Assembly (NCBI GenBank): GCA_046051225.1
Contig: JBJOOR010000002.1
Location: forward strand, 186,001-250,000
Source: CAIODY01 sp046051225
Lineage (GTDB): Bacteria > Bacteroidota > Bacteroidia > Chitinophagales > CAIODY01
Direction of reading: 5' to 3'
Length of the DNA: 64,000 bases
Shown: one piece after another, positions 8,235 to 17,127 of the stretch
How the letters are laid out: every line of letters starts with the position of its first letter
Numbering within the stretch: position 1 is the first letter of the stretch
Notes under the pieces: model-generated
The model's database searches: none
The model's input: only the letters and a program-made list of their open reading frames with translations
Told to the model about the DNA's origin: nothing
Translations under genes and position numbers: made by a program

Positions 8235-8867
8235 TCAGTTTTTTGTTGATGTAAAATCGAGCATATTCAATTCGGCATTTACATTTATAAAATCGTGTTG
8301 CATGTTAGATGCAAGAACGATTATTCGATGTAATGCATATTGTTGAATCAGATTTTTATACCAATCAATTCCCCATTCATCAAGGTTTGAGGTAGGTTCA
8401 TCCAACAATACCATTTTTACATCAGCTAATAAAGCCAATGCAACTTTTAAGCGTTGTTTCATGCCTGTGCTAAATGATGAAATAGGTTGATGTGCTTGTT
8501 GTTGAAGATGTGTGATTTGGATAATGGCAGCAGTATCGATGCCTGATAACCAAGGTTTAAATTTACTTTGAAATTCAATCATTTCAGTTAATGTAAATTC
8601 TTCGGGTAATTCTGTAGCCGGTGAACACCATGTAAGGTATTGAAAAATTTCATCTGAATTAATTGAATTATTGTGCTCATCAATCCATTCAATAATACCT
8701 TCGGAAGGCGCTTGATAGCCCGATAAAATACTCATTAATGTGGTTTTGCCCGAACCATTTGAACCTTTAATGGCAACAATAGATGGGCTTTTAATATCGA
8801 GATGTAGTTCACGAAAAATCCACTGATAGTTGTATCGTTTGCCGATATTATTCAGCCGAAGATTCAT
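8235..8867 (-). CDS. ABC transporter ATP-binding protein
   Basis: A 210-residue single nucleotide-binding domain. Walker A is GSNGSGKTT (about 37-45), the signature region is SSFSTGMKQRLKVAL, Walker B plus catalytic Glu is MVLLDEPTSNLDEWG. The ATG at 8867 (MNLRLNNIGKRYNYQW) is the natural start for an ABC domain and overlaps the end of lpxA by 20 bases, indicating coupled expression; a longer frame from 8921 would add an implausible tail. No membrane subunit is encoded next to it, so the transported substrate is unknown. Its place after lpxC-fabZ and lpxA is seen in other Bacteroidota and may mean a role in envelope biogenesis. Confidence 0.9.
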   Translation of the reverse strand: MNLRLNNIGKRYNYQWIFRELHLDIKSPSIVAIKGSNGSGKTTLMSILSGYQAPSEGIIEWIDEHNNSINSDEIFQYLTWCSPATELPEEFTLTEMIEFQSKFKPWLSGIDTAAIIQITHLQQQAHQPISSFSTGMKQRLKVALALLADVKMVLLDEPTSNLDEWGIDWYKNLIQQYALHRIIVLASNMQHDFINVNAELNMLDFTSTKN

Positions 8868-9648
8868 TACGTTTGCTATATCCTTTAATAATTCCACGAA
8901 CACTATTTCTAATAAAATCAACTATTTCATCACGTTCGGATGAAAAAGGTAATTCACGTTCAACCATTGCTACTGCTTTGCTTACGCTTAAACCTTTAAT
9001 AAAAATATATCTATAGATATCTTGAATTCGATTTATTTGATCTTCGGTATAACCTCTTCTTCTTAAACCAACAGAATTAATCCCCACATACGATAAGGGT
9101 TCACGGGCAGCTTTTACAAACGGAGGTACATCTTTACGAACCAATGAACCACCTGATATAAAAGCATGTTTACCAATTTTTACAAATTGATGAACGGCTG
9201 TCATACCACCCAATATTACCCAATCATCTACTTCGATATGACCAGCTAAATTTACATTATTTGCCAAAATACAATTATCGCCTACAAAGCAATCGTGTGC
9301 AATATGTACGTATGCCATTAGCAAGCAATTGCTTCCCACAACCGTTTTGCCAGCAGCTTTTGTACCACGGTTAATAGTTACACATTCTCTAATGGTAGTA
9401 TTATCGCCAATAATGGCTAATGTATCTTCGCCTTCAAATTTTAAATCTTGTGGTACAGCCGAAATAACTGCGCCTGGAAAAATGCGACAATTTTTTCCAA
9501 TTCGTGCGCCTTCCATAATGGTTACGTTAGATTCAATCACTGTTCCTTCACCTATAATTACGTTTTTGGCAATAGTTACAAATGGTTCTATTACTACATT
9601 TTTTGCAATATTTGCTTGTGGATGTATGTATGAAAATGGTTGATTCAT
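8848..9648 (-). CDS. lpxA: UDP-N-acetylglucosamine acyltransferase LpxA
   Basis: A 266-residue left-handed beta-helix enzyme that transfers a 3-hydroxyacyl chain from ACP to UDP-GlcNAc, the first step of lipid A synthesis. The N-terminal two thirds are hexapeptide repeats (IHPQANIAKNVVIEPFVTI, ANNVNLAGHIEVDDWVILGG). The segment YVHIAHDC holds the family's catalytic histidine, and NRGTKAAG is the adjacent conserved loop. The C-terminal helical domain (LRRRGYTEDQINRIQDIYR) completes the usual length of about 260 residues. It lies 116 bases downstream of lpxC-fabZ on the same strand and overlaps the ABC ATPase gene. Confidence 0.97.
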   Translation of the reverse strand: MNQPFSYIHPQANIAKNVVIEPFVTIAKNVIIGEGTVIESNVTIMEGARIGKNCRIFPGAVISAVPQDLKFEGEDTLAIIGDNTTIRECVTINRGTKAAGKTVVGSNCLLMAYVHIAHDCFVGDNCILANNVNLAGHIEVDDWVILGGMTAVHQFVKIGKHAFISGGSLVRKDVPPFVKAAREPLSYVGINSVGLRRRGYTEDQINRIQDIYRYIFIKGLSVSKAVAMVERELPFSSERDEIVDFIRNSVRGIIKGYSKRNESSAE

Positions 9649-9655
9649 TCGGAAT

Positions 9656-9750
9656 ATTTATGATTGTTGAATGATGATTTTTGAATTTTAAAAAATGAAT
9701 TTTGATTTAGAGTAAAATGAATTTCAAAAGTTTAATCATTCATCATAAAT
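9656..9750. repeat. AT-rich imperfect inverted repeat between fabZ and lpxA
   Basis: The left arm (from ATTTATGA through GAATGATGATT, 9656-9678) is mirrored by AATCATTCATCATAAAT at 9734-9750, leaving about 55 bases of AT-rich sequence between. It fills most of the spacer between lpxC-fabZ and lpxA. It has no T-run typical of a terminator and could be a decayed repeat or an RNA processing structure. Confidence 0.4.
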
Positions 9751-9764
9751 CTAAAATCATAATT

Positions 9765-11168
9765 TTATACAACTTCTTCTTTTTTTACAATTTTAGCTAT
9801 CAATTCGGCTTCGGTTACAATTTTATTGCCTACATACGCTGTGCCTTTCATTTCGCAAATACCACGACGGATGGGGCTTAGCAGTTCTAATTTCAAAATC
9901 AATGTATCGCCTGGGATTACTCTGTTTTTAAATCGGCATTTATCAATTTTTACAAAGTAAGTATCATAATTTTGTGGGTCGGGTACAGTGCCTAATGCTA
10001 AAATTCCGCCTGTTTGTGCCATAGCTTCAATTTGCAAAACACCTGGCATCACAGGATTTCCAGGGAAATGACCTTGGAAAAAATGTTCGTTGAATGTTAC
10101 ATTTTTTATTCCCACTACATGTGTATCACTCATTTCTATTATTTTATCAACCAATAAGAATGGATATTTATGAGGCAATGATTTTTCTATCTGCCGAATA
10201 TCAAAAATTGGTTTTTCGTTAGGGTCGTAATAAGGAACTATGTTTCTAGTTTTGGCAGATTTAATATATGCTTTTATTTTTTTTGCAAATTCTACATTGC
10301 TAGCATGACCAGGGCGGCTGGCAAATATTTTTCCTTTTATGGGTGTACCAATCAATGCTAAATCGCCAACTACATCTAATAGTTTATGACGGGCTGGTTC
10401 GTTTTGGTAACGCAAATCAACATTATTTAAAATGCCTTCTTGCTGCACACTTACTTTTTCACGATTAAATAATTTGGCTAATTTATTTAATTCTTCTTCG
10501 CTTACTTTTTTATCTACCACTACAATGGCGTTGCTTAAATCGCCACCTTTTATCAAATTGTTATCTACCAAATGTTCTAATTCATGCAAAAAACAAAATG
10601 TACGTGATGCAGCAAAATCAGATTTGAATTCTGAAATATTATGAAGCGTAGCATGTTGTGTTCCTAATACTGGTGAGTTGTAATCCACCATCACACTAAT
10701 TTGATAATCTTCAGCAGGTACAGCCGTCATTTCTACTTTTTTTACCGAGTCTGTATATTGTATAGTGGTATTAAGTTGAAAATATTCTCTAACTGCATTT
10801 TGCTCTTCTACACCAACTCGTTCAATAGCATCAATAAATGGTTGCGACGAACCATCTATAATTGGAACTTCCATTCCATCTAGTTCAATTAATACATTAT
10901 CTAACTCCATACCCACCAATGCTGCCAATGAATGCTCAACAGTTGCCACTCTGGCGCCATTTTGTTCTAATGTTGTACCTCTCGATACATCTACTACTAA
11001 ATCTGCATCTGCATTAATAATGGGCATTCCTGGTAAATCGATTCTTTGAAATTTGAAACCATGATTTATTGGTGCAGGTTTAAAGGTTAATGTCACTTGC
11101 TTTCCAGTGTGAAGACCAACGCCCGAAATGGTTACAGGGGCCTTCAATGTTTTTTGCATGTCGCTCAT
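9765..11168 (-). CDS. lpxC-fabZ: Bifunctional LpxC deacetylase / FabZ dehydratase fusion
   Basis: A 467-residue fusion. Residues 1 to about 305 are LpxC, the zinc UDP-3-O-acyl-GlcNAc deacetylase that commits the cell to lipid A. It shows GVGLHTGK at the N-terminus, the zinc-ligand stretch TVEHSLAAL, HKLLDVVGDLALIG (zinc His and Asp) and the catalytic GHASN. Residues about 320-467 are FabZ, the 3-hydroxyacyl-ACP dehydratase, with LPHKYPFLLVDKI and the active-site GHFPGNPVMPGVLQIEAMAQ. This fusion is normal in Bacteroidota and is a good phylum marker. A TATTTTTG box lies 50 bases upstream. lpxA and an ABC ATPase follow. Confidence 0.97.
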   Translation of the reverse strand: MSDMQKTLKAPVTISGVGLHTGKQVTLTFKPAPINHGFKFQRIDLPGMPIINADADLVVDVSRGTTLEQNGARVATVEHSLAALVGMELDNVLIELDGMEVPIIDGSSQPFIDAIERVGVEEQNAVREYFQLNTTIQYTDSVKKVEMTAVPAEDYQISVMVDYNSPVLGTQHATLHNISEFKSDFAASRTFCFLHELEHLVDNNLIKGGDLSNAIVVVDKKVSEEELNKLAKLFNREKVSVQQEGILNNVDLRYQNEPARHKLLDVVGDLALIGTPIKGKIFASRPGHASNVEFAKKIKAYIKSAKTRNIVPYYDPNEKPIFDIRQIEKSLPHKYPFLLVDKIIEMSDTHVVGIKNVTFNEHFFQGHFPGNPVMPGVLQIEAMAQTGGILALGTVPDPQNYDTYFVKIDKCRFKNRVIPGDTLILKLELLSPIRRGICEMKGTAYVGNKIVTEAELIAKIVKKEEVV

Positions 11169-11218
11169 TTTGTATAATATGTATATCTTGGTAAATAAAA
11201 ACTTAAAATAAAAGTCAG

Positions 11219-11226
11219 CAAAAATA
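11219..11226 (-). promoter_or_regulatory. -7 promoter box TATTTTTG upstream of lpxC-fabZ
   Basis: Matches TAnnTTTG on the minus strand in the divergent spacer to aconitase, about 50 bases before the lpxC ATG. On the other strand the nearest candidate for aconitase is TATCTTCG at 11356-11363, one base off consensus. Confidence 0.45.
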
Positions 11227-11410
11227 TATCTTTTAGCTGTTAATTTTTCATAAATATTTTATCGAATTAATAATGATAGAGAATGTAGTTAGTGCAAAGT
11301 GAGAAATAATTTTTAAGCACTACCTATTTCATTTAAAAATTAATGATGCGTTTCTTATCTTCGCCACTTCTCATTTTCAAATCTTACAATCAAAAAATTA
11401 AAAATAAATT

Positions 11411-13678
11411 ATGGCTTACGACATCGAAATGATTAAAAAAGTTTACGCTGAAATGCCTGCTAAGATTGAGGCTGCACGTAAATTGGTGGGCAAACCACTT
11501 ACCTTAACTGAAAAAATTCTTTACACCCACTTGCATCCTGAAATGGTGGCGGCAAACTTTCAACGCAGTAAAGACTACGTTGATTTTGCTCCAGACCGTG
11601 TGGCGATGCAAGATGCAACAGCTCAAATGGCGTTGTTGCAATTTATGACTTGTGGTCGTAAAACTGTTGCTGTGCCTTCATCGGTGCATTGCGACCATTT
11701 GATTATGGCTAAAGATGGTTCAAAATCTGATTTGGAATTTGCCAACGCAGAAAGCAAAGAAGTATTTGATTTCTTGGCTTCTGTATCCAATAAATATGGC
11801 ATTGGTTTCTGGAAACCAGGTGCAGGAATTATTCACCAGATTGTTTTAGAAAATTATGCTTTCCCTGGTGGAATGATGATTGGTACTGATTCACACACGG
11901 TGAATGCTGGCGGCTTGGGAATGATTGCGATTGGTGTTGGTGGTGCTGATGCAGTGGATGTAATGGCTGGTTTAGCTTGGGAATTGAAGTTTCCAAAATT
12001 GATTGGTATTAAATTAACAGGAAAATTAAATGGCTGGACATCTGCAAAAGATGTGATTTTGAAAGTGGCTGGAATACTTACTGTAAAAGGTGGAACGGGC
12101 GCTATCGTGGAATATTTTGGTGAAGGCGCTACTTCAATGAGCTGCACAGGCAAAGGAACAATTTGTAACATGGGTGCTGAAATCGGCGCTACTACTTCAA
12201 CATTTGGTTATGATGAAAGTATGAGTCGTTACTTGAAAGCTACTGGCAGAGCTGATGTTGCAGCTTTGGCTGATGGCATTGCACAACATTTAACTGGCGA
12301 TGCTGAATGTTATGCTTCCCCTGAAAAATATTTTGACGAAGTAATCGAAATTAATTTAAGTGAGTTAGAACCATATATCAATGGACCTTTCACACCAGAT
12401 TTAGCTACGCCGATTTCTAAAATGAAAGAAGCTATGGTGGCTAACAATTGGCCTGCTAAAATTGAAGTGGGTTTAATCGGAAGTTGTACCAACTCTTCTT
12501 ACGAAGATATTTCAAGAGCTGTTAGTTTAGCAAAACAAGTTTCTGAAAAAGGTTTGAAATCAAAAGCTGAATTCGGCATCAATCCTGGTTCGGAGCAAAT
12601 TCGTTATACAATTGCTCGTGATGGATTTATTGATGTGTTTGATAAAATTGGCGCTAAAGTTTTTGCCAATGCATGTGGCCCTTGTATTGGTATGTGGAGC
12701 CGTGTAGGTGCTGAAAAGAAAGAAAAAAACAGCATCATTCATTCATTCAACAGAAACTTTGCTGCTCGACAAGATGGTAACCCAAACACTTATGCGTTTG
12801 TGGCTTCGCCTGAAATCGTTACAGCATTGGCTATTGCAGGTGATTTAGGATTTAATCCATTAACAGATACTTTGACTAACGAAAAAGGCGAACAAGTAAA
12901 ATTGGATGCACCATTTGGTGATGAATTGCCAACTAAAGGATTTGCAGTAGAAGATGCAGGCTTGATTACACCAATGGCTGATGGCAGTGGTGTTCAGGTA
13001 AATGTTGCGCCTGATTCAAAACGTTTACAATTATTAAGTCCGTTTGCAGCTTGGGAAGGAAAAGATTTGATGGGCTTGAATTTGTTGATTAAAGCAAAAG
13101 GAAAATGTACCACTGACCATATTTCAATGGCTGGTCCTTGGTTAAAATTCCGTGGACATTTAGATAACATCAGCAACAATATGTTGATTGGTGCTGTGAA
13201 TTTTTTCAATGAAAAAACCAACACTGTTAAAAATCAATTGACTGGTGAATACATGGGCGTACCCGATACACAACGTGCTTACAAAGCTGCTGGCATTGGA
13301 GCAATTGTGGTGGGTGACGAAAATTATGGTGAAGGTTCAAGTCGTGAACATGCAGCTATGGAGCCACGTCATTTAGGTGTTCGTGCCATTTTAGTAAAAT
13401 CATTTGCTCGTATTCACGAAACCAATTTGAAAAAACAAGGTATGTTGGCTTTGACTTTTGCAAACAAAGAAGATTACAACAAAATTCAGGAAGATGATAA
13501 AATGGATATTGTTGGCTTAACTTCATTTGCTCCAAACACACCATTGACAGTGGTTTTACACCATAAAGATGGCAGCTCTGAAAACATTACAGTAAACCAT
13601 ACTTACAACGAATCACAAATTGGCTGGTTTAAAGAAGGTGGTGCATTGAATGTGATTAGAAGAGAATTTAAGGCATAA
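11411..13678 (+). CDS. acn: Aconitate hydratase
   Basis: A 755-residue enzyme of the mitochondrial-type aconitase family, which isomerises citrate to isocitrate in the TCA cycle. The [4Fe-4S] cluster cysteines are visible: one in GSCTNSSYED and two in ACGPCIGMWSRVG. Substrate-binding elements include GTDSHTVNAGGLGMIAIGVGG and, in the swivelling C-terminal domain, NYGEGSSREHAAMEPRHLG with the catalytic serine. The length is normal. It is a single-gene unit, followed by a palindromic repeat and a strong terminator. It appears richer in G+C at third positions than its neighbours, consistent with high expression. Confidence 0.97.
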   Translation: MAYDIEMIKKVYAEMPAKIEAARKLVGKPLTLTEKILYTHLHPEMVAANFQRSKDYVDFAPDRVAMQDATAQMALLQFMTCGRKTVAVPSSVHCDHLIMAKDGSKSDLEFANAESKEVFDFLASVSNKYGIGFWKPGAGIIHQIVLENYAFPGGMMIGTDSHTVNAGGLGMIAIGVGGADAVDVMAGLAWELKFPKLIGIKLTGKLNGWTSAKDVILKVAGILTVKGGTGAIVEYFGEGATSMSCTGKGTICNMGAEIGATTSTFGYDESMSRYLKATGRADVAALADGIAQHLTGDAECYASPEKYFDEVIEINLSELEPYINGPFTPDLATPISKMKEAMVANNWPAKIEVGLIGSCTNSSYEDISRAVSLAKQVSEKGLKSKAEFGINPGSEQIRYTIARDGFIDVFDKIGAKVFANACGPCIGMWSRVGAEKKEKNSIIHSFNRNFAARQDGNPNTYAFVASPEIVTALAIAGDLGFNPLTDTLTNEKGEQVKLDAPFGDELPTKGFAVEDAGLITPMADGSGVQVNVAPDSKRLQLLSPFAAWEGKDLMGLNLLIKAKGKCTTDHISMAGPWLKFRGHLDNISNNMLIGAVNFFNEKTNTVKNQLTGEYMGVPDTQRAYKAAGIGAIVVGDENYGEGSSREHAAMEPRHLGVRAILVKSFARIHETNLKKQGMLALTFANKEDYNKIQEDDKMDIVGLTSFAPNTPLTVVLHHKDGSSENITVNHTYNESQIGWFKEGGALNVIRREFKA

Positions 13679-13689
13679 ATAACTTTTCA

Positions 13690-13720
13690 AGTTTGGCGAA
13701 CTTTTAAAGTCCGCCAAACT
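13690..13720. repeat. 31-nt palindrome, intergenic copy
   Basis: Near-perfect palindrome: AGTTTGGCG, one base, ACTTT, T, AAAGT, one base, CGCCAAACT. It sits 11 bases after the aconitase stop and is followed by a T-run, so it may also end transcription. A related copy at 14731-14761 lies inside a coding sequence. Confidence 0.8.
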
Positions 13721-13730
13721 TTTTTCAAAA

Positions 13731-13761
13731 GAGCAACTCAAAAATGGGTTGCTCTTTTTTT
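13731..13761 (+). terminator. Intrinsic terminator after aconitase
   Basis: GAGCAAC pairs with GTTGCTC (13748-13754) and is followed by a run of T. It is a second hairpin in tandem with the 31-nt palindrome. Confidence 0.85.
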
Positions 13762-13804
13762 ATTGATAATTAAGAAAAAAACGAATAGCGAATTTCACAT
13801 TATT

Positions 13805-13812
13805 TATATTTG
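13805..13812 (+). promoter_or_regulatory. -7 promoter box TATATTTG
   Basis: Matches TAnnTTTG and ends seven bases before the ATG at 13820, giving an almost leaderless transcript for the membrane-protein gene downstream. Confidence 0.5.
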
Positions 13813-13819
13813 TACAACA

Positions 13820-14551
13820 ATGTTTAAAGAAGTTGAAAGATATTATCAATTGATTTATCAACTAATGATTATTACAGCAATAATCTTTAGTTGTGTATTT
13901 ATTTTAATAAAGGATTTATTTCGAAGGACTAAAGCGTATTTTAAGTATTTTATTTTAACTAGCCTTCTGTTGTCTGTTGGTTTAGGATGTATGGAGTACT
14001 GGGATTACAGCATTGTAGGCATCAACAACACTTTTATTTATTTTGGTACTTTGTTAACTTGTTTATCTGCTTTTATAATTTCAGTTTTAAACAAAAAATA
14101 TGGCGTTTGGAAAATTATTTTTTCCATTGGTGCATTTGTCATTAGTTCTTTCTTGGTTTTTGTAGCATATTTTATTTTAACGGAATTTTATTCTAACCGT
14201 CCTTATTATAGTTGTAAATTAAACAACAAGATTACTCTTGAATTTGAAGAAACTTTTTTAGATGCCTATGCATATAATTTCAAAACAAAAAACTTTTTGT
14301 TTATTGAAAAAAATAACTTGTTGTATTTAGGTAACAGTCGTTGTTTCTCTGATAGTGTAAAAATAGTTTATAGGAGTGATGATAGTGTTGTGTTTGTAAT
14401 TGTTGGATTAGACCGTTTTAACGGTAAATACGATACATTGACAAAACAATATGACACTGTCAATGATACATTAACAATAAACAAAAATATGGAATTAAAG
14501 TGGGTCAAAAAGAAAGGAGATTTGGACAATAAAATTTATTCATTAAAATAG
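13820..14551 (+). CDS. Hypothetical four-helix membrane protein with C-terminal soluble domain
   Basis: The 243-residue product is not recognised. It has about four membrane helices in the first 125 residues (LMIITAIIFSCVFILI, YFILTSLLLSVGLGCM, FIYFGTLLTCLSAFIISVL, IIFSIGAFVISSFLVFVAYF). A hydrophilic C-terminal part of about 110 residues follows, rich in beta-prone stretches (KITLEFEETFLDAYAYNF, SVKIVYRSDDSVVFVIVG). The ATG at 13820 is preferred over a TTG at 13763, which lies upstream of the promoter box. The next gene begins four bases after the stop, so the two are probably cotranscribed. Confidence 0.6.
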   Translation: MFKEVERYYQLIYQLMIITAIIFSCVFILIKDLFRRTKAYFKYFILTSLLLSVGLGCMEYWDYSIVGINNTFIYFGTLLTCLSAFIISVLNKKYGVWKIIFSIGAFVISSFLVFVAYFILTEFYSNRPYYSCKLNNKITLEFEETFLDAYAYNFKTKNFLFIEKNNLLYLGNSRCFSDSVKIVYRSDDSVVFVIVGLDRFNGKYDTLTKQYDTVNDTLTINKNMELKWVKKKGDLDNKIYSLK

Positions 14552-14555
14552 AATT

Positions 14556-15104
14556 TTGAAAATAAAATCATTGCTTCTTTCTGCATTTCTCCTCCTCCCA
14601 TTCTGCCTCATCAGCGATTGGCTAATTCATCAACATTATTTTTTCAAACAAGAATATTGGGGTTTGTATGATAATTGGGTGCATGGAATGATTGCTGTGT
14701 TGATTGCATTGCCAATTCTCTCTACAAATAAGTTTGGCGAACCTTTAAGGTTCAGCAAACTTTTGCAAAATGCAATCATTGTTTTCTTAATTGCTTCATT
14801 GCTCGATTTAGACCATTTTGCTGTCAACTTTTCTTTCTCGTTAACCAAAGCCATTTCACTCACAATGAGGCCTGCAACACATAGCATCACGTTTGCCATT
14901 GCAGCTGCAATTATTTATTTCATCATCACAAAAAATAAAAAATGGACTTGGTTAATTTTTATGGCAATCGCATCGCATGTGGTTAGAGATGCTTATGGTG
15001 GCGGCACTCCTATTTTTTATCCATTATCTACTTCAATGATTCCATATTGGAGTTATGTAATAACGGAATGGGCTTTTCTTATAATCTCATTTTATTTATT
15101 TTAA
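14556..15104 (+). CDS. YdjM/DUF457-like predicted membrane metal-dependent hydrolase
   Basis: A 182-residue protein with about five hydrophobic segments. The polar motifs of the YdjM family are present: DNWVHG near 35, DLDHF near 87, RPATHSIT near 104 and SHVVRDAYGGGTPIFYPLS near 143-161. These Asp/His residues are thought to bind metal at the membrane, and the true reaction is unknown. The start is a TTG four bases after the preceding stop, as no ATG precedes the first helix. Bases 14731-14761 are a palindromic repeat read in frame as about KFGEPLRFSKL, placed between two membrane helices. Confidence 0.65.
   Translation: MKIKSLLLSAFLLLPFCLISDWLIHQHYFFKQEYWGLYDNWVHGMIAVLIALPILSTNKFGEPLRFSKLLQNAIIVFLIASLLDLDHFAVNFSFSLTKAISLTMRPATHSITFAIAAAIIYFIITKNKKWTWLIFMAIASHVVRDAYGGGTPIFYPLSTSMIPYWSYVITEWAFLIISFYLF
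14731..14761. repeat. 31-nt palindrome, copy inside a coding sequence
   Basis: Arms AGTTTGGCGAAC and GTTCAGCAAACT around CTTTAAG. It matches the copy at 13690-13720 at 26 of 31 positions. Bases 13 and 19 of the element, which pair with each other, differ together (C-G here, T-A there), a compensatory change. Confidence 0.8.
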
Positions 15105-15144
15105 AAACAAGCAATTACTTAAACTTACAAAAGCATTAATCTTT

Positions 15145-15152
15145 TAATTTTG
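15145..15152 (+). promoter_or_regulatory. -7 promoter box TAATTTTG
   Basis: Matches TAnnTTTG 14 bases before the ATG of the SpoU-family methyltransferase gene. Confidence 0.5.
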
Positions 15153-15166
15153 TATTTTTAGCAATC

Positions 15167-15694
15167 ATGAAAAAAACATCAAATGCCGAATTAATTAGGC
15201 TAAACAATATTGATTTTAAAGCATCAAATAAAACACCCATCATTATCATTTTAGATAATATTCGCAGTCATCACAATGTAGGCTCGGTGTTTAGAACGGC
15301 GGATGCATTTTTAGTTGAAGCTATTTATATATGTGGTTATACCCCACAGCCGCCACATCGTGATATTCATAAAACAGCATTGGGTGCTACAGATACTGTA
15401 TCATGGAATTATTTTGCAACCACTGTTGAAGCTATACATCATGCAAAATCATTAGGTTATCAAATTGCTGCTATTGAACAAGCCGAACCAAAAACAGAAT
15501 TACAAAATTATTTGCCTGCCTCAAAAGTGGCTTTGGTATTTGGTTCGGAAGTAGGTGGTGTAGATGATGAAGTGATGAACCATGTTGATTTATGTATCGA
15601 AATTCCACAATTCGGCACAAAACATTCTATCAATATTTCAGTTTGCTGTGGAATAGTATTGTGGGATGTTTTTAAGAAAATGCAATGGAAATAA
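15167..15694 (+). CDS. TrmH/SpoU-family RNA 2'-O-methyltransferase
   Basis: A 175-residue single-domain SPOUT methyltransferase with a trefoil-knot SAM site. Motif 1 is HHNVGSVFRTADAF (the Asn and Arg of the catalytic centre), motif 2 is VALVFGSEVGGVD, motif 3 is IPQFGTKHSINISVCCGIVL. It lacks the N-terminal substrate-binding extension of 23S rRNA RlmB, so a tRNA ribose position such as that of TrmH or TrmL is plausible, but the target cannot be assigned. It has its own promoter box and is followed 45 bases later by the FAH gene. Confidence 0.9.
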   Translation: MKKTSNAELIRLNNIDFKASNKTPIIIILDNIRSHHNVGSVFRTADAFLVEAIYICGYTPQPPHRDIHKTALGATDTVSWNYFATTVEAIHHAKSLGYQIAAIEQAEPKTELQNYLPASKVALVFGSEVGGVDDEVMNHVDLCIEIPQFGTKHSINISVCCGIVLWDVFKKMQWK

Positions 15695-15739
15695 ATTTAT
15701 TTTGCAACTCAAAAATTTTAATCAACTAAAAAAATATAA

Positions 15740-16750
15740 ATGAAACTTGTTTCTTATTTCAATGGCGATGAAGACCGCTTAGGATTATTGATAAACGATA
15801 ATGTGTATGATATGAATCAGCTCGACCCAGCATTGCCAACCAACATGGAATTTTTTTTACATGCTTGGGATGAAATGTTTGATTTAGCAAAACATTATGA
15901 TGAAGAAATTAAAGCTGGTAATTTGCCGAAAGCAAAATTCAAAAGCATTAATGATTTAAAATTGTTAGCACCCGTTAATCGCCCTACAAGTTGTCGAGAT
16001 GGATATGCATTTCGCCAACATGTAGCCGCTGCTCGTAGAAACCGCAAAGTGCCTATGATTGAAGAGTTCGACCAATATCCAATTATGTATTTTACAAATC
16101 ATAATGCCATTCAAGGTCCTGGCGAAATAAAATGTATGCCCGATCATTTTCAAAAATTAGATTTTGAATTAGAAGCAGCAATAGTAATTTGTAAAGAAGG
16201 CAGAAATGTAAAAGCTGCTGATGCTGATAGCTATATTGGTGGCTTTATGATTATGAATGATATGAGCGCAAGAACATTACAAATGGAAGAAATGTTGTTG
16301 AATTTAGGACCAGCAAAAGGCAAAGATTTTTCAACTGTAATAGGCCCAATGTTGGTTACATTAGATGAATTAGAGCAATACAAAATACCATGTAAAGATG
16401 GACATACAGGCGATAATTATAATTTAAAAATGCGTTGTTGGGTAAATGGAAAATTAGTAAGCGAAGGAAATGTAGGAGATATGGATTGGACATTTGCCGA
16501 AATTATTGAACGTTGCGCTTATGGTGTAACCATTTGGCCTGGAGATGTGATTGGCAGCGGCACTGTGGGTACAGGTTGTTTTTTGGAACTAAATGGAACA
16601 GGAAAATTAAACGACCCAAATTATCCCGAACAATGGCTACAAGCAGGCGATGAAGTGGTAATGGAAATTGATGGTTTAGGAAGATTAGTAAATACAATCG
16701 TAAAAGAAGATACTGATTTTTCAATTTTGAAATTGAAAAAAACTGTTTAA
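15740..16750 (+). CDS. Fumarylacetoacetate hydrolase (FAH) family protein
   Basis: A 336-residue protein of the FAH superfamily, which cleaves C-C bonds of beta-diketone-type acids using a divalent metal. The metal-binding acidic strand is FELEAAIVICKEG. MNDMSARTLQMEEM, GPAKGKDFSTVIGP and WPGDVIGSGTVGTGC are the other conserved blocks, with DGYAFRQHVAAAR earlier carrying the catalytic His. Length and N-terminal extension match the Bacteroidota family often linked to tyrosine or aromatic catabolism; no other gene of that pathway is nearby, so the substrate is unproven. It ends just before a bidirectional terminator. Confidence 0.88.
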   Translation: MKLVSYFNGDEDRLGLLINDNVYDMNQLDPALPTNMEFFLHAWDEMFDLAKHYDEEIKAGNLPKAKFKSINDLKLLAPVNRPTSCRDGYAFRQHVAAARRNRKVPMIEEFDQYPIMYFTNHNAIQGPGEIKCMPDHFQKLDFELEAAIVICKEGRNVKAADADSYIGGFMIMNDMSARTLQMEEMLLNLGPAKGKDFSTVIGPMLVTLDELEQYKIPCKDGHTGDNYNLKMRCWVNGKLVSEGNVGDMDWTFAEIIERCAYGVTIWPGDVIGSGTVGTGCFLELNGTGKLNDPNYPEQWLQAGDEVVMEIDGLGRLVNTIVKEDTDFSILKLKKTV

Positions 16751-16776
16751 TAAAATTTACTTTGTAAATAAAAAAA

Positions 16777-16808
16777 GAGACAACAAATTAATGTTGTCTC
16801 TTTTTTTT
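16777..16808. terminator. Bidirectional terminator between FAH and the Cys-rich gene
   Basis: GAGACAACA / TGTTGTCTC with a 6-base loop, flanked by an A-run on the left and T8 on the right, placed between convergent genes. Confidence 0.9.
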
Positions 16809-16826
16809 ATTGAGCAATAAAAAATA

Positions 16827-17066
16827 TTATTTTTTACAACATGTGCCTTCGCATTTGCAATTTTCGGGTTTGCAACCACCGTTTTTACAACAATCAGCGC
16901 TGCATTTACATTTGCCCGATGAACATGATTTGCAGCAAGATTTGCCCTTAGCTGCACACTCGGTTTTATTTCCTTTTTTGCAACACGATTTATTTTCGCC
17001 TGCAAAAGTTATTGTTGTTGTGCCTGCCAATACAAGCATGGCAGCTATTATTAAACTGTTTTTCAT
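16827..17066 (-). CDS. Small exported metallothionein-like Cys-rich protein
   Basis: A 79-residue protein with a signal peptide (MKNSLIIAAMLVLAGTTTITFA). The mature part of about 57 residues contains 15 cysteines arranged as CC pairs and CxC (SCCKKG, GKCKCSADCC, CKCEGTCCKK), with many Lys and no aromatic residues. This composition resembles metallothioneins, and metal binding is likely, but an exported thiol-rich binder is unusual and could instead form disulfides in the periplasm. It lies 61 bases downstream of another small Cys-rich exported protein on the same strand, so the two probably form one unit. Not matched to a named family. Confidence 0.72.
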   Translation of the reverse strand: MKNSLIIAAMLVLAGTTTITFAGENKSCCKKGNKTECAAKGKSCCKSCSSGKCKCSADCCKNGGCKPENCKCEGTCCKK

Positions 17067-17127
17067 TTTTTGATAATTTGATTTTAATAAAAAATTGGGA
17101 GTACTTTTTTCATAGAAAATAATGAAA

